DNA from: JADJOY01 sp046331705 [NCBI: bacterium]
Lineage (GTDB): Bacteria; JADJOY01
Direction: 5' to 3'
Length of the DNA stretch: 64,000 nt
Assembly (NCBI GenBank): GCA_046331705.1
Contig: JAXLQJ010000043.1
Location: 1-64,000, forward strand
Shown here one piece after another: positions 36,610 to 45,770 of the stretch. The number at the start of each line of letters is the position of its first letter. Positions within the stretch are counted from its first letter, which is position 1. Below the pieces are notes generated by a model that saw only the letters and a program-made list of their open reading frames with translations, was not told the DNA's origin and did not search any database. The position numbers and the translations under genes were made by a program.

Positions 36610-39266
36610 GTCGCTCCCTCGCCGTCGTGGCCACGGATGGAGGTGAGCCAGGCGCGGGCGTCGTCGAGCGCGGCGTCGTAGCCGAGCCCCCGCCCGGCGG
36701 CCTCCGCCGCGGCGTAGGCGTCGTCGCCGAGCGCCTCCCGAGTGGCGGCCAGGGACGGCTCGAGATAGGCGTCGTCCATCGCGTCGCGGACCATCCCGAT
36801 CCTCAACCGGAGCGCCTCGGCCGCGCCATAGAGCCGCGCGGCGACGTCCCACTCGCGTCGCAGGGCGGCGAGACCGGTGCACACGTCGAGGGTGTACTGG
36901 CTGGCGGACTTGAGGTCGAGCTCGGTGGCGATCCCGAGCGCCTCGATCAGGATCGGCACCGCGCGCTCGCCGGTGCCGCGCTTCACGTTGAGCGCGGCGA
37001 GGTTGAGCAGCCCGAGCGAGAGCGTGACACGCTGGCCTCCGCTGCGGTGCAGGCCCACGGCCTCCAGGTAGTGGACCTCGGCGCGCTCGAGGTCTCCGAC
37101 CTGGCGCAGGAACTCGGCCAGCGACTCGAGGCTCGGGGCGAGGATGTTGCGCGCCGGGTTGGCGCGCGCCACGGCGACGGCCTCCTCGAACATCGGCCGG
37201 GCGGCGTGGGCCTCGCCGCGCGAGCTCACGTAGACGCCGAGCAGGCGGAGCCCGCGGCAGATGGCCGTGGGATCGCCGAGCTCGCGGGCGATCGCGAGGC
37301 CCTCCGCGGCGGCCGCCTCGCCATCCCCGGCCTGGCCGACCCAGAGCTGGTACCAGGCCAGGTCGTAGAGGCCGAAGCAACGGATCAGCGTGTGCTGCTC
37401 GGCTCCCGGTCGAGCGAGGGCGCGGCGCACCATCTGGTGCCCCTGCTCGAGCACGTCCCGAGCCGAGAAGTAGGAAGTGAGCGCGCGCACCAGCCGCAAC
37501 CCATGCTCGGCGTGGCCGGGTGCCTGGTCGCACCACGCGCCCGCGGCGAGGAGGTTCTCGTGGTCGGGCTCGAGGGCGCGCCGCACCGCCAGGTCGCCGC
37601 GCTGGATCGGATCGGAGGAGCGCTCGGCGAGTGCCAGGTAGTGGGCGAGGTGGCGCTCGCGGACGTCGGTCTCCTCGCCGGCCGCGCGCAGTCGCTCGAG
37701 GGCGTACTCGCGGATGGTCTCGAGGAGACGGTAGCGCTCGCCGCCGGGCTCGAGCACCACCAGCGACTTCTCGACCAGGTCGGTGAGCAGGTCGAGGACG
37801 TCGCCCTCGTCGACGTCGCCGCCCGCGCACACCGCCTCCGCCGCCTCGAGCGAGAAGCTGCCGGCGAATGCCGCGAGCCGCCGCAGCAGCACGCGCTGCT
37901 CCTCCGCGAGCAGCTCGTGGCTCCAGTCGATGAGCGCGCGCAGCGTCTGCTGGCGCGGCAAGCCCACCCGGCTGCCGCGAGTGAGGAGGCGGAAGCGGTC
38001 GCCGAGGCGGCTCGCGAGCTTCTCGACCGAGAGGCTGGTGGCGCGCGCGGCGGCCAGCTCGATCGCGAGCGGGATGCCGTCGAGGCGGCGGCAGATGTCG
38101 ATCACCACGCTCACGTTGGCCTCGCTGAGCGCGAAGGTGGGGGACACGCTCGCGGCGCGATCGACGAAGAGCCGCACCGCCTCCGACGCGGCGGTCTCGG
38201 CGAAGCTCGCGCTCTGCTCCGGGCCCGGGATCTCGAGCGAGGGCACGCGGTAGGTGAGCTCGCCGGGGATCCGGAGCGGCTCGCGGCTGGTGGCGAGGAT
38301 TCGCGTGTGCGGGCTCGCCTGGAGCAGCTTCGACACCACCACCGCCACGCCGCGCACCAGGTGCTCGCAGTTGTCGAGGACGAGCAGGCGCTGCTCGCCC
38401 GCGAGGCTCTCGACCAGGGTGTCGAGGGTGGGCCGGCCGGCGACCTCTTCGACGCCGAGCGCCGCGGCCACCGCGGGCGCGATCTCGCGGTCGTCGACCA
38501 GCGCGCCCAGCTCGATCAGCCACACGCCGTGGGCGAAGCGGTCGAGGATCTCGCTGCCGAGCTGCAGCGCCAGCCGGCTCTTCCCCGCGCCGCCGGCGCC
38601 GGTGAGGGTCACGAGCCGCGAGCGCTCGAGCGACTGCGTGAGCTCGGCGAGCGGCTGCTCGCGGCCCACGAACTGGGTGATCTGCACCGGCAGGTTGTTG
38701 GGCAGCGCGTCGAGGGTCTTGAGCGGCGGGAACTCTTGGCGAAGCCCGGGGACGACGAGCTGGTGGACGTGCTCCGGGCGGTTGAGGTCGCGCAGCCGGC
38801 GCTCGCCCAGGTCACGCACGCCGATGCGCGCCGGCAGCCGGTCGCGCACGAGGTCGTAGGTGGTCTGGGAGAGGAGCACCTGGCCGCCGTGGCCGGCGCT
38901 CATGAGGCGCGCGACGCGGTTCAGGATCGGGCCGACGTAGTCGTCGCCGCGCTCCTCGGTCTCGCCGGTGTGGAGCGCCATGCGCACGCGGATCTCGCCA
39001 GGCCCGCCCCACGGCTCGGACTGGAGGGCGCGCTGTGCGCCGACCGCCGCCGCGACGGCGGTGGGCGCCGAGCCGAACGCCACCTGGAAGGCGTCGCCGA
39101 TCATCTTGTACGGGTAGCCGCCGTGGGCGGAGAAGACCTCGCGCAGGATCGCTTCCTGGCGCGCGTGGGCCCTCTCCATCCACTCGGGGTGGTTCTCCCA
39201 GAGCTGGGTCGAGCCCTCGATGTCGGTGAAGAGGAACGTGACGGTTCCGGATGGACGAGCTGCCAC
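36606..39266 (-). CDS. Cyclase-STAND-TPR regulator, copy 4
   Basis: 886 residues. The cyclase domain is complete (FTDIEGST, KMIGDAF, ILNRVARL with an Ile-for-Leu change). The ATPase Walker A is GAGGAGKSR and Walker B RLLVLDNCEHL, slightly unlike the other copies. The TPR-like tail runs from about residue 575. It is the first gene of the copy 4-copy 3 unit, with the promoter-like element at 39299-39327 just upstream and a four-base overlap with copy 3 downstream. Confidence 0.88.
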   Translation of the reverse strand: MAARPSGTVTFLFTDIEGSTQLWENHPEWMERAHARQEAILREVFSAHGGYPYKMIGDAFQVAFGSAPTAVAAAVGAQRALQSEPWGGPGEIRVRMALHTGETEERGDDYVGPILNRVARLMSAGHGGQVLLSQTTYDLVRDRLPARIGVRDLGERRLRDLNRPEHVHQLVVPGLRQEFPPLKTLDALPNNLPVQITQFVGREQPLAELTQSLERSRLVTLTGAGGAGKSRLALQLGSEILDRFAHGVWLIELGALVDDREIAPAVAAALGVEEVAGRPTLDTLVESLAGEQRLLVLDNCEHLVRGVAVVVSKLLQASPHTRILATSREPLRIPGELTYRVPSLEIPGPEQSASFAETAASEAVRLFVDRAASVSPTFALSEANVSVVIDICRRLDGIPLAIELAAARATSLSVEKLASRLGDRFRLLTRGSRVGLPRQQTLRALIDWSHELLAEEQRVLLRRLAAFAGSFSLEAAEAVCAGGDVDEGDVLDLLTDLVEKSLVVLEPGGERYRLLETIREYALERLRAAGEETDVRERHLAHYLALAERSSDPIQRGDLAVRRALEPDHENLLAAGAWCDQAPGHAEHGLRLVRALTSYFSARDVLEQGHQMVRRALARPGAEQHTLIRCFGLYDLAWYQLWVGQAGDGEAAAAEGLAIARELGDPTAICRGLRLLGVYVSSRGEAHAARPMFEEAVAVARANPARNILAPSLESLAEFLRQVGDLERAEVHYLEAVGLHRSGGQRVTLSLGLLNLAALNVKRGTGERAVPILIEALGIATELDLKSASQYTLDVCTGLAALRREWDVAARLYGAAEALRLRIGMVRDAMDDAYLEPSLAATREALGDDAYAAAEAAGRGLGYDAALDDARAWLTSIRGHDGEGAT

Positions 39267-39298
39267 GATGAGCTCCGCGCGCCGCGAGCGCGGGCCAC

Positions 39299-39327
39299 TT
39301 CATAGGCTGAATGCCGTCGGAAGACCA
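39299..39327 (-). promoter_or_regulatory. Promoter-like element upstream of cyclase copy 4
   Basis: TGGTCT (39327-39322), a 17-base spacer beginning TCCGACG, and TATGAA (39304-39299), 33 bases before the ATG of copy 4. It pairs with the equivalent element before copy 2; the two share spacer length, the start of the spacer and the GCCTATGA end. Confidence 0.55.
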
Positions 39328-39391
39328 GCCATCCCTGCGCGTGCGTCGAGGGTGCGTGCCCGCCGGGTGCCCTCGGCCCGTGCCGTCGGCC

Positions 39392-42037
39392 TCAGGCGCT
39401 CGAGAGCGCGAGGGTCGCGAGCCAGCGGCGGGCCTCGGCGAGCGCCTCCTCGTAGGAGAGCCCGCGGCCCTTCGTCTCGTGCTCGGCGAAGCCTTGGTCG
39501 CCGAGCGCGGCGCGCGTGCGCGCGACCAACGGCGCGAAGAATGCCTCGTCCACCGGCTCGCGCTGCGAGCCCATGCGCAGGCGGTGCGCATCCGACGCGC
39601 CGTAGAGTCGGGCCGCGGTTTCCCACGCCTGAATCGTCGCGGCGAGGCCCGCGCACACGTCCAGGGCCACCTGACCGGTGGTGCGGACGCCCGCTTCACC
39701 GACGATGCCGAGCACCTCGACGAGGTGATCGCGGGCTGGGGCGAGCTTGCCGCAGCTCATGGAGAGCATCGCGAGATTGACCAAGTTGAGCGACACGTTG
39801 ATGCGATCGCCCGAGGCGCGCGAGACCGTCAAGGACTCCAGGTAGAGCGGCTCGGCGCGGTCGAGCCGCCCCACGTGGCGATGGATCTCGGCCAGCGCCA
39901 TGAGGGCCGCTTGGCGCGGCCGGGGATCGGGGAGGCGCTCGGCGATGGCGAGCGCTTCCTCGCAGTGTCGCAGCGCCTCGGCGACGTCTCCGCACATGTA
40001 AGTGGCGACGCCGAGCATGCGCAGCGCGTTGGTGGCGCAGTCGTCCGCGCCGATCTCGCGGGCGATCGCCAGGCTCTCTCGCGCCTGGGCCTGCGCGTCG
40101 GCGTAGTGCCCGAGCGGCACGCTCATCCACGGCAGCAGCGCCAGCACCTGGGCGCGCAGCCGCGTGGGGCGCTCGGCGCCCGGGCGAGCGAGGGCTGCGA
40201 TCGAGTGCCGAAGCCCGAGCTCCATCAGGCCGCGTGACCACCAGTAGTCGCGCAACGCCAGCACCAGGCGCAGACCGTCTTCGGCGTACTCCGGCTTGGT
40301 GTCGCAGGTGGCGAGCGCGGCCAGGAAATTGTCGTGCTCGACGTCGAGCATGCGCCACTCCACGTCCTGGCAGCTTCCGGCGCGCTCGATGAGGCGAGCC
40401 GCCCGCGTCACGTGGTAGCGCAGATGGCGTTCGCGAACGCTCGCCGCGTCGGGCGCGGCGCACAGCCGTTCGAGGGCGTACGCGCGGATCGTCTCGAGCA
40501 ACCGGTAGCGCTCGCCGTCGGGTTCCAGCACGACCAGCGACTTCTCCACCAGGTTCGCGAGCAGCTCGAGGACGTCGGTCGGGTCCAGATCGCCGCCTGC
40601 GCACACGGCTTCGACGGCCTCGAGCGCGAAGCCGCCGGCGAACGCCGCGAGCCGCCGAAGCAGCGTGCGCTCGGGCTCGCTCAGCAAGTCGTGACTCCAG
40701 TCGATCAACGCACGGAGCGTCTGCTGGCGCGGCAGCGCCACGCGGTTGCCGCGCACCAAGAGCCGGAACCGATCGCTCAAGCGCGCCGCGAGCTTCTCGA
40801 CGGAGAGATTCGAGACCCGCGCCGCGGCCAGCTCGATCGCCAGCGGGATGCCGTCGAGCCGCCGACAGATCTCGGCGACCACGCGGAGGTTCCTATCGGA
40901 GAGCGTGAACGAGGACGAGGCCGCGCTGGCGCGATCGGCGAAGAGCCGCACGGCCTCACACTGGGCGAGGAGCGCGAGCGGCACCTCGTCGCGGCCGTCG
41001 GGCAACGTGAGCGACGGCACCCGATAGGTGGTCTCGCCGGGGACGCGTAGCGGCTCGCGGCTGGTGACGAGGACGCGCGAGCGGGTGCTCGCTTGGAGCA
41101 GCGTCGTGGCGATCTCGGCGGCGGCGTCCACCAGGTGCTCGCAGTTGTCGAGGATCACGAGCCGCTCCTCGTCCGCGAGGCGCGCCGTCAGCGTGTCGAG
41201 CACGGGACGGCCCGAGGGCGCTTGGATCCCGAGCGCGGTGGCGACGGCTTGCGACACCTCGCCCGCGTCGGCGAGCGGCGCCAGCTCGACGAGCCACACG
41301 CCGTGCGCGAAGCGCTCGAGCAGCTCGCTGCCGACCTGCAGCGCCAGCCGCGTCTTGCCCGCGCCGCCCGAGCCCGTGAGCGTCACGAGGCGCGCGCGCG
41401 AGAGCGCTTGCACCAGCTCGGCGATCGGCTGCTCGCGCCCGATGAAGTGGGTGAGCTGGACGGGCAGGTTGTTGGGCAGGACGTCGAGGGTCCTGAGCGG
41501 CGGAAAGTCCTGACGCAGCCCGGGCACCACCAGCTCGTGGATTCGCTCGGGCCGGTTCAGGTCGCGCAGCCGCCGCTCGCCCAGGTCGCGCAACGTGACG
41601 CCCGCCGGCAGCCGATCGCGCACCAGCTCGTGGGTGGCCTGGGTGAGCAGGATCTGCCCGCCGTGGCCGACGCTCATGAGCCGCGCCACGCGGTTCAAGA
41701 GCGGGCCTACGTAATCGTCGTCGCGCTCCTCGGTCTCGCCCGTGTGCAACGCCATGCGCACCCGGATGTCCGCGCGGCCCCACGGCTCGGCTTGCAGCGC
41801 GCGTTGCGCGTCCACGGCAGCGGCGACGGCCGCGGGGGCGGTGGCGAAGGCGACCTGGAACGCGTCGCCGATCATCTTGTACGGATAGCCCGCGTGAGCC
41901 GCGAAGACGTCGCGGAGCAGGATTTCCTGGCGCGTGTGCGCCTCGGCCATCCAGTCGGGGTGCTCCTCCCAGAGCTGGGTGCTCGCCTCGATGTCGGTGA
42001 AGAGGAAGGTCACCGTCCCCGATGGCCGAGCGGTCAT
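39392..42037 (-). CDS. Cyclase-STAND-TPR regulator, copy 5
   Basis: 881 residues with the cyclase, STAND ATPase and TPR-like plan. The first cyclase motif reads FTDIEAST, with Ala in place of the Gly found in the other four copies; the metal-binding Asp is kept. KMIGDAF, LLNRVARL, Walker A GSGGAGKTR and RLVILDNCEHL are present. The ATG at 42037 overlaps the stop of folA by four bases, so this copy is read from the thyA-folA transcript. The upstream reading to 42112 lies within folA and is rejected as a start. Confidence 0.88.
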   Translation of the reverse strand: MTARPSGTVTFLFTDIEASTQLWEEHPDWMAEAHTRQEILLRDVFAAHAGYPYKMIGDAFQVAFATAPAAVAAAVDAQRALQAEPWGRADIRVRMALHTGETEERDDDYVGPLLNRVARLMSVGHGGQILLTQATHELVRDRLPAGVTLRDLGERRLRDLNRPERIHELVVPGLRQDFPPLRTLDVLPNNLPVQLTHFIGREQPIAELVQALSRARLVTLTGSGGAGKTRLALQVGSELLERFAHGVWLVELAPLADAGEVSQAVATALGIQAPSGRPVLDTLTARLADEERLVILDNCEHLVDAAAEIATTLLQASTRSRVLVTSREPLRVPGETTYRVPSLTLPDGRDEVPLALLAQCEAVRLFADRASAASSSFTLSDRNLRVVAEICRRLDGIPLAIELAAARVSNLSVEKLAARLSDRFRLLVRGNRVALPRQQTLRALIDWSHDLLSEPERTLLRRLAAFAGGFALEAVEAVCAGGDLDPTDVLELLANLVEKSLVVLEPDGERYRLLETIRAYALERLCAAPDAASVRERHLRYHVTRAARLIERAGSCQDVEWRMLDVEHDNFLAALATCDTKPEYAEDGLRLVLALRDYWWSRGLMELGLRHSIAALARPGAERPTRLRAQVLALLPWMSVPLGHYADAQAQARESLAIAREIGADDCATNALRMLGVATYMCGDVAEALRHCEEALAIAERLPDPRPRQAALMALAEIHRHVGRLDRAEPLYLESLTVSRASGDRINVSLNLVNLAMLSMSCGKLAPARDHLVEVLGIVGEAGVRTTGQVALDVCAGLAATIQAWETAARLYGASDAHRLRMGSQREPVDEAFFAPLVARTRAALGDQGFAEHETKGRGLSYEEALAEARRWLATLALSSA

Positions 42038-42540
42038 GCGGGGATCCTGCGGCGATAGCGCCGCACGCGGAGCGCGGGGTCGTCGTGGGGTTCGAGGGGG
42101 CCGGCTTCCCACTCGGCTTCGTCGATCGCCGGAAAGCGCACCGCGCGCGGATCGGTGACCGAGTCGGGAACGTAGGTCACGTCGATCAGGTTCGCGTGGC
42201 GGAGCGCGTCGGCGTAGATGCGCGCGCCGCCGATGAACCAGATCGGCCCGTCGAGGTGCGCGAGCGCGTCGTCGATGCTCGGGTACGCCTCGACGCCGGC
42301 GAGGGCGCGGCTCGCGATCACCACGTTCCGTCGCCCGGGCAGCGGCTTGCCGCCGATCGACTCCCAGGTGAGCCGGCCCATCACGATCGTGGTGCCGAGC
42401 GTGAGGCGTTTGAAGCGCTTCAGGTCGGCCGAGTGGTGCCAGGGAATCCGGCCGTCGAGGCCGATGACGCCCTCGGGCGAGACCGCGACGATGATCCCGC
42501 GAAGGTCAGGGCGCGCGAGCTCGGCGTCGAAGGCGGTCAC
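42034..42540 (-). CDS. folA: Dihydrofolate reductase
   Basis: A 168-residue DHFR: GIIVAVSPEGVIGLDGRIPWH carries the substrate loop and the WH pair after the Pro, followed by ADLKRFKRLTLG, VVMGR-like IVMGRLTWESIG, and the NADPH-binding FIGGARIYADAL. It reduces dihydrofolate to tetrahydrofolate, regenerating the cofactor oxidised by thymidylate synthase just upstream. GTG 42540 is the apparent start, 13 bases after the thyA stop. The stop overlaps the start of a cyclase-STAND gene, an unexpected coupling of a housekeeping enzyme to a signalling protein. Confidence 0.93.
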   Translation of the reverse strand: MTAFDAELARPDLRGIIVAVSPEGVIGLDGRIPWHHSADLKRFKRLTLGTTIVMGRLTWESIGGKPLPGRRNVVIASRALAGVEAYPSIDDALAHLDGPIWFIGGARIYADALRHANLIDVTYVPDSVTDPRAVRFPAIDEAEWEAGPLEPHDDPALRVRRYRRRIPA

Positions 42541-42553
42541 GGGCTCGCACCGA

Positions 42554-43432
42554 TCAAACCGCGACCTTGAACTTGATTGCCGGGTGCGGCTCGTACCCCG
42601 TGAGCACGAAGTGGGAGAGGATGGTCGCGGTGTCCTCGTGCATCAGCGCCTCGACGTCGGCGAGCCCGCGCACCGCTGGCGAGATCGTGAGTCGTGGCAG
42701 CGCGCGCGGCGCGCGGGCGAGTTGCTCGCGCAACCCGGGAACGTGGTCGTAGTCGGCCATCGAGCCGTCCGGCTTGGCCGTGTACACGTGGGCGTCCACC
42801 AGGGTGTGCGCGAAGATCCCCGGCCGAATGCCGGTGAAATGGCCGATGAGCTGCAACAGGAACGCGTAGCCGGCGATGTTGTACGGCACGCCCAGCGCGA
42901 CGTCGCAGCTTCGCTGGGTGAGGTGGAGGCAGAGCATCGGTTCGCCGCGCGCGTCGTGCTGGACGTTGAGGATCCACAGGCAATGACAGGGTGGCAGGGC
43001 GCTGGTGTGGGCGTTGCCGGGTGCCCAGGCGCTGACCACCAGCCGACGGCTCATGGGGTTGCGCTGGATCTCGGCCAAGACCCACGCGATCTGATCGCGA
43101 AACGTGGCCTGACCGTTCTCGTGGATCGGGAAATGACGCCAGAAGTTGCCGTAGGCGCTGGGAACCAGGCCCTCGTCATCCGCCCAGGGATCCCAGAACT
43201 TGCAGCCGTGCTTCTTGAGCAGCGAGATCCGGGTGTCGCCGGAGAGAAACCACAGGTTCTCGATGACGATGTTCTTCCACGAGATCTCCTTGGTGGTGAG
43301 CAACGGGAAGCCGCGGGCGAGATCGATCTCGTAGTTCACGTTGAACGTGGAGATCGTGTCGACGCCGGTGCGATTTTCCTTGCGGGTGCCGTGCGCCAGC
43401 ACCTCGCGAACCAGATCCAGGTATTGCTGCAT
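42554..43432 (-). CDS. thyA: Thymidylate synthase
   Basis: A 292-residue ThyA with catalytic Cys149 in ALPPCHCLW, the phosphate-binding Arg pair in MSRRLVVSAW, and SCDVALGVPYNIAGYAFL that holds the conserved Asp and Asn for dUMP. It methylates dUMP to dTMP with methylene-tetrahydrofolate. ATG 43432 gives the standard N-terminus (MQQYLDLVREVL); an ATG further upstream at 43489 adds 19 basic residues and is unlikely. It heads the thyA-folA-cyclase copy 5 unit. Confidence 0.95.
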   Translation of the reverse strand: MQQYLDLVREVLAHGTRKENRTGVDTISTFNVNYEIDLARGFPLLTTKEISWKNIVIENLWFLSGDTRISLLKKHGCKFWDPWADDEGLVPSAYGNFWRHFPIHENGQATFRDQIAWVLAEIQRNPMSRRLVVSAWAPGNAHTSALPPCHCLWILNVQHDARGEPMLCLHLTQRSCDVALGVPYNIAGYAFLLQLIGHFTGIRPGIFAHTLVDAHVYTAKPDGSMADYDHVPGLREQLARAPRALPRLTISPAVRGLADVEALMHEDTATILSHFVLTGYEPHPAIKFKVAV

Positions 43433-43625
43433 GGGCGCTCCCGCTCGCTGGGTTCGACGGCCGGCTGCCGAGCCCGCGCGGCGAGCCACAGTCTGGCGCA
43501 GCCGCGCGCGCTTCGTCCCCGGTCGAGGCGCCCGCGCGAGGTCGGCATGGCGCGCGGCGCGAGCAGCCGCGAGCGCCTCTCTCCCGCGCCTGTGCAGGAC
43601 GCGCGTCAGCGCGGCAGCGCCGCCG

Positions 43626-44021
43626 TCACTTCGGCCATTTCTGGTCGTGACAGCGCTGGCAGAGCTCCTTGATGCGCGTCATCGATCCGGTGGCCTGGGC
43701 GGGGGATCCGCTCGCCAGGGCGGTCTGGAGCGCGCCCAGCTCGTCGATGGTGTCGGCCGCCAGCTCGCGGAACGACTCGTTGGTGCTGTAGGCCTTCGAG
43801 TTGGTGATGTCGCTGCTCGCGAGGAGCTTCCCGATCTGCGCCGCGTGCTCCGCCGCTGCGTTCGGGCCGGGCTTGTCGTAGAGCTTCTGCAGCATGGTCC
43901 AGGACCGATCGATCTCGGCCATCGTCAGCTGGACGGGAGTCGGTTTGCGGCAGCTCGCCGCGAGCGCGGCGGCGGCGAGCAGTGAAGCGAGGCGAGCGAG
44001 GCGCGTGAGCGATCGAGACAT
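43626..44021 (-). CDS. Small c-type cytochrome lipoprotein
   Basis: A 131-residue exported protein with a lipobox-like signal end (LAAAALAASC) and a single haem-binding CxxCH at the extreme C-terminus (CQRCHDQKWPK). The body is helical. The placement of the haem motif at the C-terminal end resembles class II (cytochrome c'-type) proteins. Start ATG 44021 is preceded by AAAGGAG. It would act in the periplasm, anchored to a membrane if the Cys is lipidated. Partner unknown; the neighbours are not redox genes. Confidence 0.75.
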   Translation of the reverse strand: MSRSLTRLARLASLLAAAALAASCRKPTPVQLTMAEIDRSWTMLQKLYDKPGPNAAAEHAAQIGKLLASSDITNSKAYSTNESFRELAADTIDELGALQTALASGSPAQATGSMTRIKELCQRCHDQKWPK

Positions 44022-44167
44022 GCGTGCGCTCCTTTCCCACACCCCAGTACTCGCCCGATGCCCCGCTCGTCAACGCACCCGTCGCGAGGTGCGCCCGCGG
44101 TGCGTGTCGCCGGCGGTCGTGGACGGCGGTTGCGTGCCACCCGTCGCGCGCGTAATTTCGCCACGCC

Positions 44168-44620
44168 ATGATGCGTGCGGCCTGGTCGCTACGGGCTTTT
44201 TCCGCAGCCGCTGCTCTCGCGGCCGCCGCGAGCGGTTGCGCGTCGGGAGTGCTCGCGACGCGACTGGATCGCCTGGTCCTCTGTCACGAGGTCACGGCGG
44301 ACGCGCTCGGCAGCCCCGTTCAGCTCGGCGACGACTTCACCACCCACGACGCGCGCGCCACGGTGTGGCTGGATCTGCGCGATCTCGCGCACGCGCACAC
44401 GATTCGATATCGCTGGTTCGATCCCGCCGGTAACCTCTATCTCGACAGCGGCCCGGTCGCGCTCAATCCCGACGGCGCTTACCGTCCGCGCGCGACGGTT
44501 TCGGCGAGCATGCCGATCGCGGGCGCGGCGGCGGCGTGGCTGCCGGGGGAGTGGAAGGTCGTCGTCGAGTACGACGGCGAGATCCTGAGCACGCAGCCGT
44601 TCCAGATCGAAGCGCGATGA
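44168..44620 (+). CDS. Putative lipoprotein of unknown function
   Basis: A 150-residue protein with a signal peptide ending in a lipobox (AAAASGCAS). The remainder is a beta-rich domain (ATVWLDLRDLAHAHTIRYRWFDPAG, then LPGEWKVVVEYDGEIL) that looks like an immunoglobulin-like or carbohydrate-binding sandwich. ATG at 44168 or 44171. Its stop overlaps the next gene's ATG by four bases, so the two surface proteins are translated together. Confidence 0.7.
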   Translation: MMRAAWSLRAFSAAAALAAAASGCASGVLATRLDRLVLCHEVTADALGSPVQLGDDFTTHDARATVWLDLRDLAHAHTIRYRWFDPAGNLYLDSGPVALNPDGAYRPRATVSASMPIAGAAAAWLPGEWKVVVEYDGEILSTQPFQIEAR

Positions 44621-45555
44621 AGATCGCCGTCCATCCGTGCCTCGCCGCCGCGCTCGCCGTGTGCTGCGTGTCGGCCAGCGCCCGCGCCGAGCTCGACGAC
44701 CCCGCGTACCACCGGGCGATGATGCTGCTCCAGGGCGGCGACGCGGCTGGCGCCGCCGAGGCCCTGAAGGAACCGCTCGCGCGCCGCGCGGGCGAGCTCT
44801 ACGTTCTCGAGCGGGACCCCGGCGCCGATGGGGAACGGCTGCGCGAGCTGCGCGGCGAGCTCGCGACGCTCGAGCGGGACGCCGCCGTCGCCGAGCACCT
44901 CGCGGGCCACGGCGAGCAAGCGCACCAGCACCTCGAACGGCTGCTCGCGCTCGATCCGAGCGCCAAGCTCGATCCCCTGGAAACGCCCCGCCCGCTCTTG
45001 CTCGAGCTCGAGGAGCTGCGCCGCGCGCGCGTCGCGACGCCGGATTCCGCGCAGATCGAGCTGCCGGTGGGGGCGACGCAGGGGATCGAGCACGTCCCGC
45101 CGCTGGTGGTGGTTCGCGGCAGCGAGGTGACGCTCTACGTGCGGGTCGCGTCGGCCCGGGACGCGCGCGTCACCGTCGACCATTGCGGCACGTCGGACGC
45201 GCGCGCGAGCTGTCCGACGCCGCGGCGGGCGGAGCTCGCGCGGCTCGACGACGGCGTGTTCGCGGTGAACCTGAGCGCCGCGGCCGCCGCCGGGGCGAGT
45301 CATCTGCGCTACCGGATCGGCGTGGTCGACGGCACCGGGCGTTCGCGCTCGACGCCCTGGTACACGCTCACGCTGGTCGACGACCTCGACTCCCACCTCG
45401 CGCGAGCGGGCGCCGACTACGGCCCGCGCGCGCAAGCGCTGCTCCGATCCGGCAGCGTCGACGCGCGCCTCGCGCCGGCGGCGCCGTTGCCCGACGGAAT
45501 CCGCGAGGTCGACTCGCGTCGCGACAACCTCGAGGTTCGCCGTCGCGCCTACTGA
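44617..45555 (+). CDS. Exported protein with helical repeat and beta-sandwich parts
   Basis: A 312-residue exported protein (signal MKIAVHPCLAAALAVCCVSASARA). Residues ~30-130 are helical and look like two TPR-type hairpins (YHRAMMLLQGGDAAGAAEAL, then AHQHLERLLALDPSAKL). The rest is beta-rich with HCGTSDARASC holding a likely disulfide and HLRYRIGVVDGTGRSRST. ATG 44617 overlaps the preceding lipoprotein stop. Function unknown; the pair probably forms one envelope complex. Confidence 0.7.
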   Translation: MKIAVHPCLAAALAVCCVSASARAELDDPAYHRAMMLLQGGDAAGAAEALKEPLARRAGELYVLERDPGADGERLRELRGELATLERDAAVAEHLAGHGEQAHQHLERLLALDPSAKLDPLETPRPLLLELEELRRARVATPDSAQIELPVGATQGIEHVPPLVVVRGSEVTLYVRVASARDARVTVDHCGTSDARASCPTPRRAELARLDDGVFAVNLSAAAAAGASHLRYRIGVVDGTGRSRSTPWYTLTLVDDLDSHLARAGADYGPRAQALLRSGSVDARLAPAAPLPDGIREVDSRRDNLEVRRRAY

Positions 45556-45770
45556 GGCGAAGAAACTCGGCGACCCCTCGAGACACGCGCGTTGCCTTGC
45601 AGCCATTTCCGGCGCTGGGCTACGGTTGGGCGCCTTTTCCGGCTCGGCGTTCGCGATCTCGACCCGCCGTGGGCGCGCACGCCGCGAGTCGCGGGCGCCA
45701 CGCGATCGCGCGGCCCAAGTCGCGTCGCTGGGATCGGACGCGATCCTCGCTCGGGCGGAGAACCAGAACC

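Noticed and set aside
33961-38523. A 1520-codon open frame that spans cyclase copies 3 and 4
   Set aside because: The part upstream of 36609 lies inside copy 4 in another frame, has Arg/Ala/Pro shadow composition and no domains. The ATGA overlap at 36606-36609 and the cyclase start motif show two genes, not a fusion.
28433-39305. Series of 700-900 codon plus-strand frames across the cyclase array
   Set aside because: All are antisense shadows that recur because the five paralogues recur; compositions are Arg/Glu/Leu-rich without motifs.
28499-42037. The cyclase array as an assembly duplication artefact
   Set aside because: The five proteins are clearly diverged in their tails and have distinct Walker and cyclase variants, and their gaps differ in length.
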